Source: Tepidicella xavieri
GTDB taxonomy: Bacteria; Pseudomonadota; Gammaproteobacteria; Burkholderiales; Burkholderiaceae_C
Direction of reading: 5' to 3'
NCBI RefSeq assembly: GCF_004363315.1
Contig: NZ_SNYL01000006.1
Location: 62,001 to 126,000, forward strand
DNA length: 64,000 nt
The notes under the pieces were generated by a model. It was not told the origin of the DNA, did no database searches, and saw nothing but the letters and a program-made list of their open reading frames with translations. This document shows, piece after piece, positions 35,914-46,137 of the stretch; positions within the stretch are counted from its first letter, which is position 1, and the number at the start of each line of letters is the position of its first letter. Both the position numbers and the translations under genes were made by a program.

Positions 35914-37041
35914 ATGTCCGATACCGCCGCTTTACTGACCACCCCGCTGCATGCGCTGCACCAGGAACTCGGTGCCCGCATGGTGCCTTTCGCCGGCTAC
36001 ACCATGCCGGTGCAATACCCCAGCGGCCTGATGGCCGAGCATCAACACACCCGCGCCGCCGCCGGCCTGTTCGACGTCTCGCACATGGGCCAGTTGCGTC
36101 TGGTGGGCCCAGACGCCGCAGCCGCTTTCGAGACCTTGATGCCCGTGGACGTGCTGGGCCTGGGCCTGCACAAGCAACGCTACGGCCTGCTGCTCAATGA
36201 CGACGGCGGCATTCTGGACGACCTGATGTTCGTCAACCGCGGGCAGGACTTGTTCGTGGTGGTCAACGGCGCCTGCAAGGCGCAAGACATTGCCCACATT
36301 CAGGCGCGCATCGGGCAGCGCTGCCAGGTTCTGCCCATGCCCGAACAGGCGCTGTTGGCCCTCCAGGGCCCGCAGGCCGTCTCCGCGTTGCAGCGCCTGG
36401 TGCCCGGGGTCGAGCAGTTGGTGTTCATGACCGGCATGGCCGCCAGCTGGCAAGGCGCAGAACTCTACATCACCCGCAGCGGCTACACCGGCGAAGACGG
36501 CTTCGAAATTTCCGTGCCCGCCACCCATGCCGAAGCCTTGGCACGCGCGCTGCTGGCGCAACCCGAGGTGCGTCCCATTGGCCTGGGCGCCCGCAATTCC
36601 TTGCGTCTGGAGGCCGGCTTGTGCCTCTACGGCAACGACATCGACACCACCACCACCCCGGTCGAAGCCGCCTTGACCTGGGCGATCCAGAAAGTACGCC
36701 GCCGCGGTGGCGAGCGCGCCGGCGGCTTCCCGGGCGCCGAACGGGTGCTGGACCAGTTGGACGGGCAACTGCCGGTCACACGCAAGCGCGTGGGCCTGAT
36801 GGCCAAGGAACGCGTGCCCGTGCGCGAACACACCGCGCTGATCGACGACAGCGGGCAGCCCATTGGCACCGTGACCAGCGGCCTGCTGGGGCCCAGCGTC
36901 AACCAGCCGATTGCCATGGGCTACGTGCAAACCCGTTATGCTGCACTGGGCACGTCCGTGCAGGCGCTGGTCCGCGGCAAGGCGGTGCCGATGGAAGTCG
37001 TCGCCCTGCCCTTCGTGCCCCCCCGCTACCACCGCGGCTGA
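35914..37041 (+). CDS. gcvT: Glycine cleavage system T protein (aminomethyltransferase)
   Basis: A 375-residue aminomethyltransferase that transfers the methylene group from the lipoyl arm of GcvH to tetrahydrofolate and releases ammonia. Family motifs include [12 protein letters not shown] (about 50-61), the THF-site strand [11 protein letters not shown] and the [17 protein letters not shown] stretch. First gene after the riboswitch. No clear ribosome site precedes ATG 35914, which may matter for riboswitch control. Confidence 0.96.
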   Translation: MSDTAALLTTPLHALHQELGARMVPFAGYTMPVQYPSGLMAEHQHTRAAAGLFDVSHMGQLRLVGPDAAAAFETLMPVDVLGLGLHKQRYGLLLNDDGGILDDLMFVNRGQDLFVVVNGACKAQDIAHIQARIGQRCQVLPMPEQALLALQGPQAVSALQRLVPGVEQLVFMTGMAASWQGAELYITRSGYTGEDGFEISVPATHAEALARALLAQPEVRPIGLGARNSLRLEAGLCLYGNDIDTTTTPVEAALTWAIQKVRRRGGERAGGFPGAERVLDQLDGQLPVTRKRVGLMAKERVPVREHTALIDDSGQPIGTVTSGLLGPSVNQPIAMGYVQTRYAALGTSVQALVRGKAVPMEVVALPFVPPRYHRG

Positions 37042-37091
37042 TGCCGCGCTGGGCATCGCACCGTTTGTTTCATTGTCTTGGAGCCCGTCTC

Positions 37092-37457
37092 ATGAACCTG
37101 AAGTACACCCCTGACCACGAATGGGTCCGCGTCGATGGCGACATCGCCACTGTCGGCATCACCCACCATGCGCAAGACGCGCTGGGCGATGTGGTATTCG
37201 TCGAACTGCCCGAAGTGGGCAAGGCCATGAACCAGAAGGATGTGGCTGGCGTGGTGGAGTCGGTCAAGGCCGCGGCCGATGTGTACATGCCGGTCAGTGG
37301 CGAAGTGGTCGAGGTCAATGAAGCGCTGCGCAACGATCCGGCCCTGGCCAACAGCGATCCGTTGGGCGCGGGCTGGTTCTTCAAGGTCAAGTTGAGCCAG
37401 CCTGCCGAACTCGATGCGCTGCTGGATGAGACCGCCTACGGCGCCTTGACCCAGTAA
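37092..37457 (+). CDS. gcvH: Glycine cleavage system H protein
   Basis: A 121-residue lipoyl carrier. The lipoylated lysine is K59 in ESVKAAADV, and the N-terminus reads [12 protein letters not shown]. It shuttles the aminomethyl group between GcvP and GcvT. It lies 50 bases after gcvT and 33 before gcvP. Confidence 0.97.
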   Translation: MNLKYTPDHEWVRVDGDIATVGITHHAQDALGDVVFVELPEVGKAMNQKDVAGVVESVKAAADVYMPVSGEVVEVNEALRNDPALANSDPLGAGWFFKVKLSQPAELDALLDETAYGALTQ

Positions 37458-37490
37458 AGCCCGCCCCCACGCCCTGCCCTGGAGCCCGCC

Positions 37491-40436
37491 ATGCTCATGC
37501 CCACTGCCCGCCCCCTGGCCGATTTGGAGCACGCCCACGAGTTCGTGGCCCGCCACATCGGCATCACCCCAGCCGACGAGCAGCACATGCTGTCGGTCAT
37601 TGGCGAAGCCTCGCGCCGCGCCTTGATCGAGTCCATCGTGCCGCGCAGCATCGCCCGCGCGCAGCCCATGCGGCTGCCAACGGCCATCACGGAAGCCGCG
37701 GCCCTGGCCGAACTCAAGGCGATGGCCTCGCGCAACCAGGTGTTCAAGAGCTTCATCGGGCAGGGCTACTACGGCACCCATACGCCAGCGGTCATTCTGC
37801 GCAACATCCTGGAAAACCCGGCGTGGTACACCGCTTACACGCCCTACCAGGCCGAAATTTCGCAGGGGCGCATGGAAGCGCTGGTCAATTTCCAGACCAT
37901 GGTGACCGACCTGACGGGCATGGCCATCGCCAACGCCTCGATGCTGGATGAGGCCACCGCCGCTGCCGAAGCCATGACGCTGGCCAAGCGATCGGTCAAG
38001 GCGCCAGGCAACGTCATCGTGGTGGCTGGCGACTGCCACCCGCAAACCCTCGAAGTGGTGCAGACCCGGGCCAAGCCGCTCGGCCTGGTGGTGAAGGTCA
38101 CCCACAGCCCCGAGGACTGGCAAGCCGCCTTGGCCCGCGACGACTACTTTGCCGTGCTGGCCCAGTACCCCAGCACCAACGGGCTCATCCGCGATCTGCG
38201 CCAGGACGTGCCGACCGTGCACGCGCGACAGGCCGCCTTCATCGTGGCCACCGATTTGCTGGCCCTGACTCTGCTGACGCCGCCGGGCGAGTGGGGCGCC
38301 GACATCGTGGTCGGCACCACCCAGCGCTTTGGCATGCCAATGGGCGCGGGCGGCCCGCATGCGGCCTTCATGGCCTGCCGCGATGAATACAAGCGCTCCT
38401 TGCCCGGCCGCCTGGTGGGCGTGAGCGTGGATGCCCACGGCCAACCGGCTTACCGGCTGGCGCTGCAAACCCGCGAGCAGCACATTCGGCGCGAAAAGGC
38501 CACCTCCAACATCTGCACCGCTCAGGTACTACCGGCCGTGGTGGCCAGCATGTACGCGGTGTATCACGGCCCGCAAGGCCTCAAGCGCATCGCCCAGCGG
38601 GTGGCGGCCTACACCGCCATCCTGGCGGCTGGGCTGCGGCAACTGGGTTGGACGCTGGCGGCCGAAACGGCATTCGACACCCTGACCGTGCGCGCCGCTG
38701 GACCGGCCCAGGCCCAGGCCATCCTCGAACGGGCCCGCCAGCGCCGCGTCAATCTGCGCCCGCTGGGGGCAGACGGCATCGGCATCGCGCTGGACGAAAC
38801 CACCACGCGCGCCGACATCTCTCTGCTCTGGGAGGTATTCGCCCAGGACGGGCAAAGCCTGCCCTCGATGGCAGCGTTTGAAAAAGGGGTGGAGCCGCTG
38901 ATCCCGGCCGAGCTGCGCCGCGACAGCGACTTCCTGACCCATCCGGTGTTCAACACCCACCACAGCGAAACCGGCATGCTGCGCTACATCCGCAGCCTGT
39001 CCGACAAAGACCTCGCGCTGGACCGCAGCATGATCCCGCTGGGCTCCTGCACCATGAAGCTCAACGCCACCAGCGAGATGATCCCCATCACCTGGCCGGA
39101 ATTCGCGCAAGTCCACCCCTTTGCCCCCGCCGAGCAGTTGGCCGGCTATGCCGAGCTGGACCGTCAACTGCGCGCCTGGCTGTGCGAGGCCACGGGCTAT
39201 GCGGGCATCAGCTTGCAGCCCAATGCCGGCTCCCAAGGCGAGTACGCCGGGCTGCTGGCCATCCAGGCCTGGCACGCTTCGCGCGGCGAAGGCCACCGCA
39301 ACGTCTGCCTGATCCCCCAATCGGCCCATGGCACCAACCCTGCCAGCGCCCAAATGGTGGGCATGCAGGTGGTGGTGACCCGCTGCGACGAGCGGGGCAA
39401 CGTGGACATGGCCGATTTGCAAGCCAAATGCGAGCAATACAGCGATCGACTGGCCGCGGTCATGATCACCTACCCCAGCACGCATGGCGTGTTTGAGACC
39501 ACGGTCAAAGACCTGTGCGCCCTCGTGCACCGCCATGGTGGCCGGGTGTATGTGGATGGCGCCAACATGAACGCGCTGGTGGGCGTGGCAGCCCCGGGTG
39601 AGTTCGGTGGCGACGTGAGTCACCTGAACCTGCACAAGACCTTCTGCATCCCCCACGGGGGCGGCGGACCGGGCGTTGGGCCGGTGTGCGTGGTCGAGGA
39701 TCTGGTGCCCTTCCTGCCCGGCCACGCCACGGCGCAAGCCCAGGGCGCGGCCCTGGGCGCGGCTCCGCGCGATGCGGCCGTGGGCGCGGTGTCGGCCGCC
39801 CCGTTTGGCAATGCCGCCGTCTTGCCCATTTCCTGGATGTACATCCGCATGATGGGCGCCGAGGGACTGCAACGCGCCACCGAAACCGCCATCCTCAGCG
39901 CCAACTACATCAGCGCCCGACTCAAAGACCACTACCCCACCCTGTACGCGAGCGCCAACGGCCATGTGGCGCACGAATGCATTCTGGATCTGCGCCACTT
40001 CAAAGACAGCTGCGGCGTCATGGCCGAAGACGTGGCCAAGCGCTTGATGGACTACGGCTTCCATGCCCCCACCCTGTCCTTCCCTGTGGCCAACACACTC
40101 ATGGTCGAGCCCACCGAGAGCGAGACGCTGGAGGAACTGGATCGTTTCATCGACGCGATGATCGCCATCCGGGAAGAAATCCGCCTGGTCGAAAACGGGA
40201 CTTGGCCGCGGGACGACAACCCCCTGAAGAACGCTCCGCACACAGCGGCCAGCGTCCTGCAGGCCGACTGGCCCCACCCCTACAGCCGCGAAGTGGCTGC
40301 CGCCGCCACCCACCAGGCGGTCAACACCAAGTACTGGCCGTCGGTGGGTCGCATCGACAACGTCTATGGCGACCGCCATCTGTTTTGCAGTTGCGTGCCG
40401 GTCGGGGAACCCGACGGCCACCCGGCTCACGCCTGA
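37491..40436 (+). CDS. gcvP: Glycine dehydrogenase (decarboxylating), P protein
   Basis: A 981-residue single-chain PLP enzyme that decarboxylates glycine onto the lipoyl arm of GcvH. The PLP lysine is in [16 protein letters not shown], and [11 protein letters not shown] and [12 protein letters not shown] are conserved. Length is as in other single-chain P proteins. ATG at 37491 has GGAG upstream. It is followed after 15 bases by threonine aldolase. Confidence 0.97.
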   Translation: MLMPTARPLADLEHAHEFVARHIGITPADEQHMLSVIGEASRRALIESIVPRSIARAQPMRLPTAITEAAALAELKAMASRNQVFKSFIGQGYYGTHTPAVILRNILENPAWYTAYTPYQAEISQGRMEALVNFQTMVTDLTGMAIANASMLDEATAAAEAMTLAKRSVKAPGNVIVVAGDCHPQTLEVVQTRAKPLGLVVKVTHSPEDWQAALARDDYFAVLAQYPSTNGLIRDLRQDVPTVHARQAAFIVATDLLALTLLTPPGEWGADIVVGTTQRFGMPMGAGGPHAAFMACRDEYKRSLPGRLVGVSVDAHGQPAYRLALQTREQHIRREKATSNICTAQVLPAVVASMYAVYHGPQGLKRIAQRVAAYTAILAAGLRQLGWTLAAETAFDTLTVRAAGPAQAQAILERARQRRVNLRPLGADGIGIALDETTTRADISLLWEVFAQDGQSLPSMAAFEKGVEPLIPAELRRDSDFLTHPVFNTHHSETGMLRYIRSLSDKDLALDRSMIPLGSCTMKLNATSEMIPITWPEFAQVHPFAPAEQLAGYAELDRQLRAWLCEATGYAGISLQPNAGSQGEYAGLLAIQAWHASRGEGHRNVCLIPQSAHGTNPASAQMVGMQVVVTRCDERGNVDMADLQAKCEQYSDRLAAVMITYPSTHGVFETTVKDLCALVHRHGGRVYVDGANMNALVGVAAPGEFGGDVSHLNLHKTFCIPHGGGGPGVGPVCVVEDLVPFLPGHATAQAQGAALGAAPRDAAVGAVSAAPFGNAAVLPISWMYIRMMGAEGLQRATETAILSANYISARLKDHYPTLYASANGHVAHECILDLRHFKDSCGVMAEDVAKRLMDYGFHAPTLSFPVANTLMVEPTESETLEELDRFIDAMIAIREEIRLVENGTWPRDDNPLKNAPHTAASVLQADWPHPYSREVAAAATHQAVNTKYWPSVGRIDNVYGDRHLFCSCVPVGEPDGHPAHA

Positions 40437-40451
40437 CCCTGGAGAACCTTC

Positions 40452-41519
40452 ATGACCGTGCCGACCCCGCCCACCCAGCAATTTGCCAGCGACAACTACG
40501 CCGGCATGTGCCCGGAGGCCACGCACTGGTTCATGCAGGCCAATGCCAGCGGCCATCAGCCAGGGTACGGGGAAGACATCTGGACCCAACGTTCCACCGA
40601 CGCCATACGCGAGCTGTTCCAGACCGATTGCGACGTCTATTTCGTGTTCAACGGCACGGCCGCCAACTCCCTGGCGCTGGCGGCCATGTGCCAGAGCTAC
40701 CACTCGGTCATCTGCACCCCGGTGGCGCACATCGAAACCGACGAATGCGGCGGCCCGGAGTTCTTCTCCAACGGCTCCAAGCTGCTCATCACCGAGGCCG
40801 ACAGCCCCGCGGCGCGGTTGGGCAAGCTCACGCCCGATGCGGTCGAGCAGCTCGTCACCAAGCGCAGCGATATCCACTATCCCAAGCCTAAGGTCGTCAG
40901 CATCACCCAGGCCACGGAACTGGGCACCGTCTACAGCGTGGAGGAAGTGCGGGCCATCGCGGCCATCGCCAAACGGCGCAAGCTCAAGGTGCATATGGAT
41001 GGCGCCCGGTTTGCCAATGCCGTGGCCCATCTGGGCTGCCATCCGAGCGAGATCACCTGGCGAGCCGGGGTCGATGTGCTGTGCTTCGGTGGCACGAAAA
41101 ACGGCCTGCCCATCGGCGAAGCGGTGGTCTTTTTCGACCGGGCGCTGTCCGAAGATTTCGCCTACCGGGTGAAACAGGCCGGCCAACTGGCTTCCAAGAT
41201 GCGATTTATCTCCGCCCCCTGGGTCGGCTTGCTGGAAAACGATGTCTGGCTGCGCAACGCCCGACACGCCAACGCCATGGCGCAGCGCCTGTATGGGGCT
41301 TTGCGCGATGTGCCGGGCCTGCGCGTGCTGCACGCCCCGCAGGCCAACTCGGTGTTTGCCCAGTTGCAGCCCCAGGCCATCGAAGCGCTTTATGCCAAGG
41401 GCTGGAAGTTCTACCAGTTCATCGCCGGCGGCGGGTGCCGCTTCATGTGCGCCTGGGACACCACCCCTGAAGCCGTGGACGCCTTCGCCGCCGACGTGCG
41501 CGCCGCCCACGGCGGCTGA
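40452..41519 (+). CDS. Low-specificity threonine aldolase
   Basis: A 355-residue PLP enzyme of the beta-eliminating lyase/threonine aldolase family that splits threonine to glycine and acetaldehyde. The PLP lysine is K216 (FGGTKNG), with D183 (HMDGAR) and H93 (VAHIETDE) in the active site. It sits between gcvP and sdaA under the glycine riboswitch, so it supplies glycine to the cleavage system, or the reverse under other conditions. It is of the LtaE functional type, but belongs to the longer subgroup beginning with FASDNYAGMCPE. Confidence 0.92.
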   Translation: MTVPTPPTQQFASDNYAGMCPEATHWFMQANASGHQPGYGEDIWTQRSTDAIRELFQTDCDVYFVFNGTAANSLALAAMCQSYHSVICTPVAHIETDECGGPEFFSNGSKLLITEADSPAARLGKLTPDAVEQLVTKRSDIHYPKPKVVSITQATELGTVYSVEEVRAIAAIAKRRKLKVHMDGARFANAVAHLGCHPSEITWRAGVDVLCFGGTKNGLPIGEAVVFFDRALSEDFAYRVKQAGQLASKMRFISAPWVGLLENDVWLRNARHANAMAQRLYGALRDVPGLRVLHAPQANSVFAQLQPQAIEALYAKGWKFYQFIAGGGCRFMCAWDTTPEAVDAFAADVRAAHGG

Positions 41520-41546
41520 CCCTGCCGACCTGCCTCCGCACCCGCC

Positions 41547-42938
41547 ATGGCCGTCTCTGCATTCGACTTGTTCAAAATCGGCATCGGCCCCAGCAGCTCC
41601 CATACCGTGGGGCCGATGCGGGCCGCTCGCCTGTTTGCGCTGCATCTGCACGGCCAAGGCCAGCTGGCACAGACCCAGCGGGTGCGCTGCGCGCTGTACG
41701 GCTCGCTGGGGGCGACCGGCAAGGGGCACGGCAGCGACAAGGCCGTGCTGCTGGGCCTGTGCGGTTTCGAACCCGAGACCGTCCCCATCGAACAGATCGA
41801 ACCCACGATCGCCGCCATCCGTGCCGAGCAGCGGCTGACCTTGCTGGGGCAGCACCCCATCGCGTGGCACGACAAAGAAGACCTGCTGTTCTACCGCAGC
41901 CAAACCTTGCCTTTTCATGCCAACGGCATGCGCCTGTCGGCCTGGGACGTGCACGGCCAGATGTTGACCGAACGGACCTACTACTCGGTCGGCGGGGGCT
42001 TTGTGGTAAGCGAAGCGGTGGCCGCCGACGGGCAGCGGCAGAAAATCATCGCCCCGGACGCCACCCAGCTGCCCATCCCTTTTCGCAGCGGCAACGAACT
42101 GTTGCTGCGCTGCCGCGAGCATGGCTTGTCGATCGCGGGGGTCATGCGCGTCAATGAGCGCCACTGGCGCAGTGATGCCGACATCGATGCCGGGCTCCTG
42201 CACATCTGGCAGGTGATGCAAGACTGCGTGGCCCGTGGCTGTCGCACCGAAGGCGTGTTGCCCGGCGGCTTCAAAGTCAAGCGCCGCGCCCCCGAATTGC
42301 ACCGGGCCCTGACCCGCCATCCCGAACAGGCCCTGACAGACCCTTTGCAGGTGCTGGACTGGGTCAACCTCTATGCGCTGGCCGTCAACGAAGAAAACGC
42401 CGCGGGTGGCCGGGTGGTCACCGCCCCCACCAACGGCGCAGCCGGCATCGTGCCGGCGGTGTTGCACTACTACCGGCGCTTCGTGCCCGGCGCCAGCGAC
42501 CGCGGCGTGATCGACTTTCTGCTCACCGCCGCCGCCATCGGCATCTTGTACAAAGAAAACGCCAGCATCAGCGGGGCAGAAGTCGGCTGCCAGGGCGAAG
42601 TGGGCGTGGCCTGCTCCATGGCTGCCGGCGCCCTGTGCGCGGTGCTGGGGGGCTCGCCCGAGCAAGTGGAAAACGCTGCCGAAATCGGCATGGAACATCA
42701 CCTGGGCCTCACTTGCGACCCCGTTGGCGGACTGGTGCAGATTCCCTGCATCGAACGCAATGCGATTGCGGCCGTCAAAGCCATCAACGCCGCCCGCATG
42801 GCATTGCGCGGGGACGGCACCCACTTCGTCAGCCTGGACAAAGTGATCAAGACCATGCGTGAGACCGGGGCGGACATGAAAGTGAAATACAAAGAAACCT
42901 CCCGCGGCGGTCTGGCGGTCAATATCGTGGAGTGCTGA
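41547..42938 (+). CDS. sdaA: L-serine ammonia-lyase (serine deaminase)
   Basis: A 463-residue single-chain [4Fe-4S] serine dehydratase that makes pyruvate and ammonia from serine. The N-terminus [20 protein letters not shown] is the family mark. The cluster cysteines lie in [11 protein letters not shown] and in [12 protein letters not shown]. It ends the gcv operon, 27 bases after threonine aldolase. It can drain serine made from glycine by SHMT (not in this window). Confidence 0.96.
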   Translation: MAVSAFDLFKIGIGPSSSHTVGPMRAARLFALHLHGQGQLAQTQRVRCALYGSLGATGKGHGSDKAVLLGLCGFEPETVPIEQIEPTIAAIRAEQRLTLLGQHPIAWHDKEDLLFYRSQTLPFHANGMRLSAWDVHGQMLTERTYYSVGGGFVVSEAVAADGQRQKIIAPDATQLPIPFRSGNELLLRCREHGLSIAGVMRVNERHWRSDADIDAGLLHIWQVMQDCVARGCRTEGVLPGGFKVKRRAPELHRALTRHPEQALTDPLQVLDWVNLYALAVNEENAAGGRVVTAPTNGAAGIVPAVLHYYRRFVPGASDRGVIDFLLTAAAIGILYKENASISGAEVGCQGEVGVACSMAAGALCAVLGGSPEQVENAAEIGMEHHLGLTCDPVGGLVQIPCIERNAIAAVKAINAARMALRGDGTHFVSLDKVIKTMRETGADMKVKYKETSRGGLAVNIVEC

Positions 42939-42963
42939 GCTCTTGTCCTCTCTCTGAATTGGG

Positions 42964-42992
42964 TTGCCCGCATCAGCCGGCAGGTTTACACT
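42964..42992 (+). promoter_or_regulatory. Predicted sigma-70 promoter for small hypothetical gene
   Basis: TTGCCC and TACACT are spaced exactly 17 bases apart, each matching four of six consensus bases. They lie 55 bases before the ATG at 43048. Confidence 0.4.
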
Positions 42993-43047
42993 GACCAGCA
43001 GGCACTCAATCTGCTGAATCTTCCCCCTCATCTTTGAGGAACCTGAC

Positions 43048-43347
43048 ATGGACGCGACGCCCGAACCCCTGTCTGCACGCGCCGAACACTATCTGCGGCA
43101 CACAGAAGGGGGCTCGTTCCCCCTCGCCCTGACTCGCCAATTTCCTCGCATTGCCAACCGTCTTGTCGAGCTCAAAGATGACAAAGAGGCTCTGCGCACC
43201 TATTTCGACGAGCTCACGCACGACCGGCGCGGAGACCGGCACGGCTTCCCATTTGATGTCCTGATGGACATCCATGCATTGCGTGAAGCCATGCTTGGCG
43301 ACCTCACAGGCTTTACCCTTGACGACGAAAACAAATGGGTGTCTTGA
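43048..43347 (+). CDS. Hypothetical 99-residue protein
   Basis: I do not recognise this gene. It codes for a small, soluble, charged protein with no signal peptide, membrane helix or cysteine. A helical middle part holds ANRLVELKDDKEALRTYF, then an RRGDRHGFP turn, then a second helix VLMDIHALREAML. ATG at 43048 has GAGGAACC upstream, and a plausible promoter lies at 42964-42992, so it is probably a separate gene rather than the end of the gcv operon. Its frame has the same third-position GC bias as its neighbours, which supports it being real. Confidence 0.75.
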   Translation: MDATPEPLSARAEHYLRHTEGGSFPLALTRQFPRIANRLVELKDDKEALRTYFDELTHDRRGDRHGFPFDVLMDIHALREAMLGDLTGFTLDDENKWVS

Positions 43348-43356
43348 GCCGAGGTA

Positions 43357-44172
43357 TCAACCCAGCGCAAACGCATCCATCGACAGAAACCGGTACGTCA
43401 CTTCCCGGCTGATGTACTCAGGCAACGGGCCGTCGGCTTGCCCCCAACCGGCCGCCCCGAGCGCAAAGAACATAGGCAGGAAGTGCTCGTCCGTGGGGTG
43501 GGCCCGGACGGCATCCGGGGCGTATCGCCGGTAGTCGAACAACCGCGCTCGGTCGCCTTCCCGCAGGGCGTTTTCCACCCACTGACTGAACGCCACCACA
43601 TAAGGCGCTGGTGATGCGCCGTGCGCCGGGCGGCCACCGAAGAATTCGCCCAGATTGTGGGTCATGCTGCCCGAGCCGATGAGCACGACGCCTTGCTGTC
43701 GCAGATCGCCAAGCGCTTGCCCCAGGTCGTACACCTCAGCCGGTGAGGCACTGGCCGGCAACGAGAGCTGCACCACCGGCACATCGGCCTGAGGAAACAA
43801 AAAGCTCAAGGGCACCCAGGCGCCGTGGTCGAAGGGGCGCCGTTCGTCGGTTTTCGCGGTCCAGCCTGCCGTGGACAGACGGTGCCGCACCGCTTCGGCC
43901 AATACCGGCGATCCAGGCGCCGGATACTGCAGGCGATAGAGAGCGTCAGGGAAGCCCCCGAAGTCGTGCCAGGTCTGCGGCGCGGGATGGGTCATCACCG
44001 TCGGCACGTCGGACATCCAATGCGGCGACATGATCACCACGGCGCGGGCTCCTTGCGCCTGGAGGCGCTGGCCCCAGGCCGTCAGGGCCGGGCCGGTGCT
44101 TCCCGGCTCGATGGCCAGCATGGGCGAACCATGAGAAACGAAAAGCGCGGGCAACATGGACGTCGTGTTCAT
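43357..44172 (-). CDS. DODA/LigB-type extradiol dioxygenase family protein
   Basis: A 271-residue member of the class III extradiol dioxygenase superfamily (YgiD/DODA group). Metal and active-site histidines are seen in FVSHGSPM, MSPHWMS, FDHGAWVPL and SMTHNLGEF. Family members cleave catecholic rings such as DOPA in plants; the bacterial YgiD-type role is poorly known. ATG at 44172 is used; another ATG five codons later would also fit. It converges on the small hypothetical gene and is divergent from aroE. Confidence 0.88.
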   Translation of the reverse strand: MNTTSMLPALFVSHGSPMLAIEPGSTGPALTAWGQRLQAQGARAVVIMSPHWMSDVPTVMTHPAPQTWHDFGGFPDALYRLQYPAPGSPVLAEAVRHRLSTAGWTAKTDERRPFDHGAWVPLSFLFPQADVPVVQLSLPASASPAEVYDLGQALGDLRQQGVVLIGSGSMTHNLGEFFGGRPAHGASPAPYVVAFSQWVENALREGDRARLFDYRRYAPDAVRAHPTDEHFLPMFFALGAAGWGQADGPLPEYISREVTYRFLSMDAFALG

Positions 44173-44303
44173 GGCTGCACTGTACGGCAGACGGGGCACT
44201 GCATCATTCAATCTTTTGCAGCACGGTGTTCAAAGATCCTTCGGTCGATCAGCGACAATTGCCCGTTGATCGCTCGCCGCCTTGACCCTTGCCCAGGCTT
44301 CGC

Positions 44304-45149
44304 ATGACTGCCACAACCATCGACCGCTATGCCGTGATTGGCCACCCGATCGGCCACAGCAAATCGCCAGCCATTCACCGGGCTTTTGCCCAAGCTACCG
44401 GCCAGGCCCTCGAATATGACGCCATCGACAGCCCACCCGATGCCTTTGTGGCCACGGTAGACCGCTTTCGGGCTAGCGGCGGCCGTGGCGTGAACGTGAC
44501 CGTTCCGTTCAAGCTACAGGCCTGCGCCTACGCCACCGATGTATCGCCCGCCGCGCGTGCTGCCGGCGCCGCCAATGCCCTGAAGTTCGACGGCCAACGC
44601 TGCTGGGCCGAGAATTTCGATGGCTGCGGCCTGGTGCGAGACATTCGCGACAACCTGGGGCAGCGCCTGCGCGGACGGCGCGTGCTGCTGCTCGGCGCCG
44701 GCGGGGCCACCCGGGGGGCCATCCTGCCCTTGCTGGAAGAGCGCCCGGCCTGCCTCTTCGTGGCCAACCGGACGGTGAGCAAGGCCACCGCGCTGGTGGC
44801 CGAATTCCATGCCGCCGGCGCCCCGAACAGCCTACAAGGCGGCGGCTACGACGACCTGGGGCGCGGCGACCGTTTCGACATCGTCATCAATGCCACCTCG
44901 GCCAGCCTGACGGCCGAACCACTGCCCTTGCCCGCTTCGGCCCTGCACCCGGACGGCCTGGCTTACGACATGGTCTATGGCAAAGGTCTAACCCCCTTCC
45001 TGCGGCAGGCACAGGCCGCGGGCATGCGGCAACTGGCCGACGGCATCGGCATGCTCGTCGAACAGGCGGCAGAGGCCTTTGCCTGGTGGCGGGGCGTGCG
45101 CCCGGCCACGGCCGACTTGATCCGGCGCCTGTCCACCCCGCTGACCTGA
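44304..45149 (+). CDS. aroE: Shikimate 5-dehydrogenase
   Basis: A 281-residue NADP-dependent shikimate dehydrogenase of the aromatic amino acid pathway. The shikimate-binding motif is [15 protein letters not shown], the catalytic lysine is in VTVPFKLQA, and the nucleotide loop is [15 protein letters not shown] at 44304 is preferred to an in-frame TTG five codons earlier. It is 22 bases upstream of transaldolase. Confidence 0.95.
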   Translation: MTATTIDRYAVIGHPIGHSKSPAIHRAFAQATGQALEYDAIDSPPDAFVATVDRFRASGGRGVNVTVPFKLQACAYATDVSPAARAAGAANALKFDGQRCWAENFDGCGLVRDIRDNLGQRLRGRRVLLLGAGGATRGAILPLLEERPACLFVANRTVSKATALVAEFHAAGAPNSLQGGGYDDLGRGDRFDIVINATSASLTAEPLPLPASALHPDGLAYDMVYGKGLTPFLRQAQAAGMRQLADGIGMLVEQAAEAFAWWRGVRPATADLIRRLSTPLT

Positions 45150-45171
45150 TCCCTTCATCCCCCACACCACC

Positions 45172-46119
45172 ATGAACCAGCTCGAAGCCCTCAAGCAGCA
45201 CACCACCGTGGTGGCCGATACCGGCGACTTCCTGCAACTCGCCCGCTTTCAGCCGCAAGACGCCACCACCAACCCATCGCTGATTCTCAAATCGGCCCAG
45301 AAGCCCGAATACGCCCACCTGCTGCGTGACACCCTACAGCAGCATGGCCACCGCACCATGGACGAACGCGTGGACCGGCTGCTGGTGCGTTTCGGCTGCG
45401 AGATTCTGTCTGTCATTCCGGGCCGCGTATCCACGGAAATCGATGCCCGCCTGAGCTTTGACACCGAGGCCACCGTGCAGCGCGCGCAGCGGTTGATGGC
45501 GCTGTATCGGGCCGAAGGCGTGTCGCCCCAGCGGGTGCTCATCAAGATCGCCGCCACCTGGGAAGGCATTCAAGCCGCTGCCCGCCTGGAGGCGGAGGGC
45601 ATCCACACCAATCTCACCCTGCTGTTCGCTTTCTGCCAGGCGGTGGCCTGCGGCCAGGCCGGCGTGCGGTTGATCTCGCCGTTCGTGGGGCGGATTTACG
45701 ACTGGCACAAAAACCGCGCCGGCGCGTCTTGGGATGAAGCGGCTCACCAAGGCCCGAACGATCCGGGTGTGCAGTCGGTGCGCCGCATCTTCGAGTACTA
45801 CAAGCGTTTTGGCATCCGCACCGAGATCATGGGCGCGAGCTTTCGCCATGTCGGCCAGATCGTGGCGCTGGCCGGCTGCGACCTGCTCACCATCAGCCCC
45901 GAACTGCTGGCCCAGCTGGCAGCCAGCGAAGCGCCCGTGCCACGCGCGCTCGACGCCGAACGGGCGCGTCAGCTCGACCTGCCCCCGGTCCGCTATGACG
46001 AAGCGGCATTCCGCCTCGCCCTCAACGACGATGCCATGGCCACGGAAAAGCTGGCCGAGGGCATACGCGCTTTCTGCGCCGACACCGTCAAGCTCGAAGC
46101 CTTGTTACAGGCTGCCTGA
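45172..46119 (+). CDS. tal: Transaldolase
   Basis: A 315-residue class I transaldolase of the non-oxidative pentose phosphate pathway. The Schiff-base lysine is K125 in [11 protein letters not shown], and D17 (VADTGDF) is the proton-transfer aspartate. It leads a run of central carbon genes (tal, pgi, ppc) with gaps of about 18 bases. Confidence 0.95.
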   Translation: MNQLEALKQHTTVVADTGDFLQLARFQPQDATTNPSLILKSAQKPEYAHLLRDTLQQHGHRTMDERVDRLLVRFGCEILSVIPGRVSTEIDARLSFDTEATVQRAQRLMALYRAEGVSPQRVLIKIAATWEGIQAAARLEAEGIHTNLTLLFAFCQAVACGQAGVRLISPFVGRIYDWHKNRAGASWDEAAHQGPNDPGVQSVRRIFEYYKRFGIRTEIMGASFRHVGQIVALAGCDLLTISPELLAQLAASEAPVPRALDAERARQLDLPPVRYDEAAFRLALNDDAMATEKLAEGIRAFCADTVKLEALLQAA

Positions 46120-46137
46120 ATCCGCATTCCATTGGCC

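Noticed and set aside
38529..43049. A minus-strand open frame of about 1500 codons opposite gcvP, threonine aldolase and sdaA
   Set aside because: It mirrors well-supported genes on the plus strand; high third-position GC leaves the opposite frame free of stops. Its protein is low-complexity and has no family motif.
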